Below, piece after piece: positions 62,491-64,000 of a stretch of 64,000 nt of DNA. The DNA lies in the NCBI RefSeq assembly GCF_002863585.1, contig NZ_PGUY01000008.1, positions 1-64,000 of the forward strand. The letters are read 5' to 3'. The notes under the pieces are model-generated. The model made no database searches. It saw only the letters and a list, made by a program, of their open reading frames with translations, and had not been told where the DNA came from. The stretch comes from Peribacillus deserti (GTDB taxonomy: Bacteria; Bacillota; Bacilli; Bacillales; DSM-1321). Within the stretch, counting starts at the first letter, position 1; every line of letters begins with the position of its first letter. Both the position numbers and the translations under genes were made by a program.

Positions 62491-63522
62491 TCAGCGTGCC
62501 TTAGCCACGATCCCATTATGGACCTTGATGTACCCAGACCTCAGAATATCCAGTCCGTTTTCGTAGAGGTATAAACCCATCTGTTCTAATGTCATTAACT
62601 CTCGATAGGTGTGATTCATCACATCTGCCATAATTTCATAATATAATTTCGACCGAAGCTGGGCCCTCGGGGTTGTCATGATCATATACCCGCCCGGTTT
62701 TACGAATTTCCTGTGCCATTCTACAACCTCTGCTTTCAATTCATCTGGAAAATGCTCAAGCAGCCCTACGCTCAGGACGATATCAAATTCATTGGTATAC
62801 CCTAGCTTCCTTATATCAGATACGACGTACTCTGTTGGAAAGTCTGTCTTATAATAAATTTTTTTACTGCCAGTCAATGGATTTTCACCCAAAAAAGGAT
62901 AGGATTCCAGAAATTCTCCATACCGGGTATCTTTACAGAAAGAATCATAATCAACCATCACTATTTCGCTTCCTGGATATAGAGCAGCCAGCTGCATGGC
63001 TTCATATCCTTCTGCAGCACCGAGGAACAATATTCTGGGCGCTTTTACATCGAGGCCTTCAAATAAGGCCCTCTTTCCCCGGGGATCCCATATTCCATCC
63101 TGGATTCTATGTACATAATTCCAAAGATGAATTTTGATAAGATCTCCGACGGCAGCCTTTGTGTCGGCCGGCTTAAATTGTTTGAGGCTTGTGAAGAAGG
63201 CTTTCTTGGTTTTATCCATTTCACCTGGGACATCTTTAACAAACCACTCATGAAACGACTTATTAAACATTTCCCAGGAAGTATGGGCGGGGAGTTCACG
63301 TCTGTTTTCCACTTCCCACTCTTTTTTTTCTTTAGCGTAGGAAGTCACCTGAAAGGGTCTCCCTATATCCTTCCACTTCATGGAAGACCAGTCCTTGACG
63401 GTATTCACTTTTACAAATTTATTGTATTCTTTTTCGCTATAGTTTCTTGTGTCGATTCTGTAAGATGGAGTAAGCGCTGTATGAGCTGACGGCTGGTTAA
63501 GATCCGTTTCAATGTCCAGCAT
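62491..63522 (-). CDS. Class I SAM-dependent methyltransferase
   Basis: A 343-residue protein. The N-terminal 140 residues are a non-catalytic helical region, including KDWSSMKWKDIGRPFQ. The Rossmann core starts with motif I RILFLGAAEGYEAMQ near 164-178, Asp at strand 2 (IVMVDYD), then FDIVLSVGLLEHFPD near 243-257 and FVKPGGYMIMTTPRAQ near 273-288. The acceptor substrate is unknown. The ATG follows CAGGAGTGG. It is monocistronic. Confidence 0.85.
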   Translation of the reverse strand: MLDIETDLNQPSAHTALTPSYRIDTRNYSEKEYNKFVKVNTVKDWSSMKWKDIGRPFQVTSYAKEKKEWEVENRRELPAHTSWEMFNKSFHEWFVKDVPGEMDKTKKAFFTSLKQFKPADTKAAVGDLIKIHLWNYVHRIQDGIWDPRGKRALFEGLDVKAPRILFLGAAEGYEAMQLAALYPGSEIVMVDYDSFCKDTRYGEFLESYPFLGENPLTGSKKIYYKTDFPTEYVVSDIRKLGYTNEFDIVLSVGLLEHFPDELKAEVVEWHRKFVKPGGYMIMTTPRAQLRSKLYYEIMADVMNHTYRELMTLEQMGLYLYENGLDILRSGYIKVHNGIVAKAR

Positions 63523-64000
63523 CGTTTATCCACTCCTGAATTTTTTTATGTAATCTCTTTTAACCAGGCTGTCGATTCCATTGGGATCAACCTGTGCGAA
63601 AATCAAATCAACCTTTGGCATAGCACATAAGTTATAGTTTAATTCTTAAATCCACATGCGTTCTGCAGATTGAACCATATAATACCTATTCCATATGTAT
63701 CATAAAAAACCCTTTACATTCTGTGAAATTGGAAAAGGTGCAGCCAAATAAATGGCAGCACCTTTATGGAACAAATATTTGTTTTAATGATATCACTTTT
63801 CCAGCCTAATTATTAGATTAAGCTAGATAGTATATATTTAGGTGAGAGTAATCAACATTCAAAACCTAAATATGAAAGCCCTACCTCTCTTCCATCCTGC
63901 GACTCCTAGGTCGCGCCAGTTGAAAAACAAGGTTTTGACTCTTTCAGCAAAATTTTATAATATACGGCAACACCGTTTTAATCTACGTTTTTAGCTGTAA
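63523..64000. other. Intergenic stretch to the window end
   Basis: No credible gene. A hairpin at 63734-63765 (AAAGGTGC-A-GCCA with TGGC-A-GCACCTTT, one A·A mismatch) looks like a terminator of an unseen transcript on either strand. Confidence 0.45.

Overview
The window is a low-GC, gene-dense chromosomal segment from a spore-forming Bacillaceae bacterium (Bacillus sensu lato). Support comes from strong AGGAGG-type ribosome binding sites with frequent GTG and TTG starts, a secreted thermolysin-type protease, Bacillus families (CsbD, RsbS/RsbT, YkuS, YueI, YuxL, DUF1657, DUF421, DUF2680), sigma-B type promoters, and many very small hydrophilic proteins. No rRNA or tRNA gene, CRISPR array or prophage was seen.

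Layout. 1-2.3 kb: the end of a dispersed repeat, a TauE/SafE exporter and a decayed PEP-synthase-like fragment. 2.6-9.5 kb: a metal-homeostasis block with CopD and CopC, a CadA-type P-type ATPase coupled to its CadC repressor, a divergent CzrA-type repressor and a CzcD cation-diffusion exporter, with operator-like palindromes before cadC and czcD. The cadA frame has a TGA exactly at the first cysteine of its CxxC motif. 9.8-13.5 kb: a DUF2339 membrane protein, DUF2680, a small hypothetical protein and an MBL hydrolase. 13.5-18.2 kb: a four-gene beta-oxidation-like operon (SDR, acyl-CoA dehydrogenase, thiolase, acyl-CoA ligase). 19-28.6 kb: lipoprotein, extradiol-dioxygenase-like protein, broken Rrf2 regulator, arginine deiminase, neutral protease, DUF421/DUF1657 and nadE. 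28.7-36.5 kb: two disordered Asp/Asn/Ser-rich proteins, a broken IS110 element between duplicated intergenic blocks, pncB and a DUF4062 (TIR-like) protein coupled to a microprotein. 37-44 kb: a stress-linked stretch with csbD, an orphan rsbS-rsbT pair, DUF2935, a frameshifted alpha/beta hydrolase and several microproteins. 44.5-57.8 kb: heterodimeric ABC exporter, YuxL peptidase, a divergent second UMP kinase, a TerD/zinc-ribbon/TerB fusion, an SGNH hydrolase plus ABC-2 transporter operon, a CBS protein and a NUDIX hydrolase. 57.9-59.7 kb: a gene-free repeat island. 59.8-63.5 kb: a small DUF4025-like protein, a nuclease-fused DinG/XPD helicase and a methyltransferase.

The least explained parts are non-coding: an array of ten 25-bp palindromes at 52-bp period (59171-59660), at least three arrays of a TAAGCATAA-type 9-mer repeated every 20-22 bp, and a nested-inverted-repeat MITE-like family with several copies. 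Coordinates, motifs and frames were read by eye. Family names come from recognition of sequence patterns, not from a database search.
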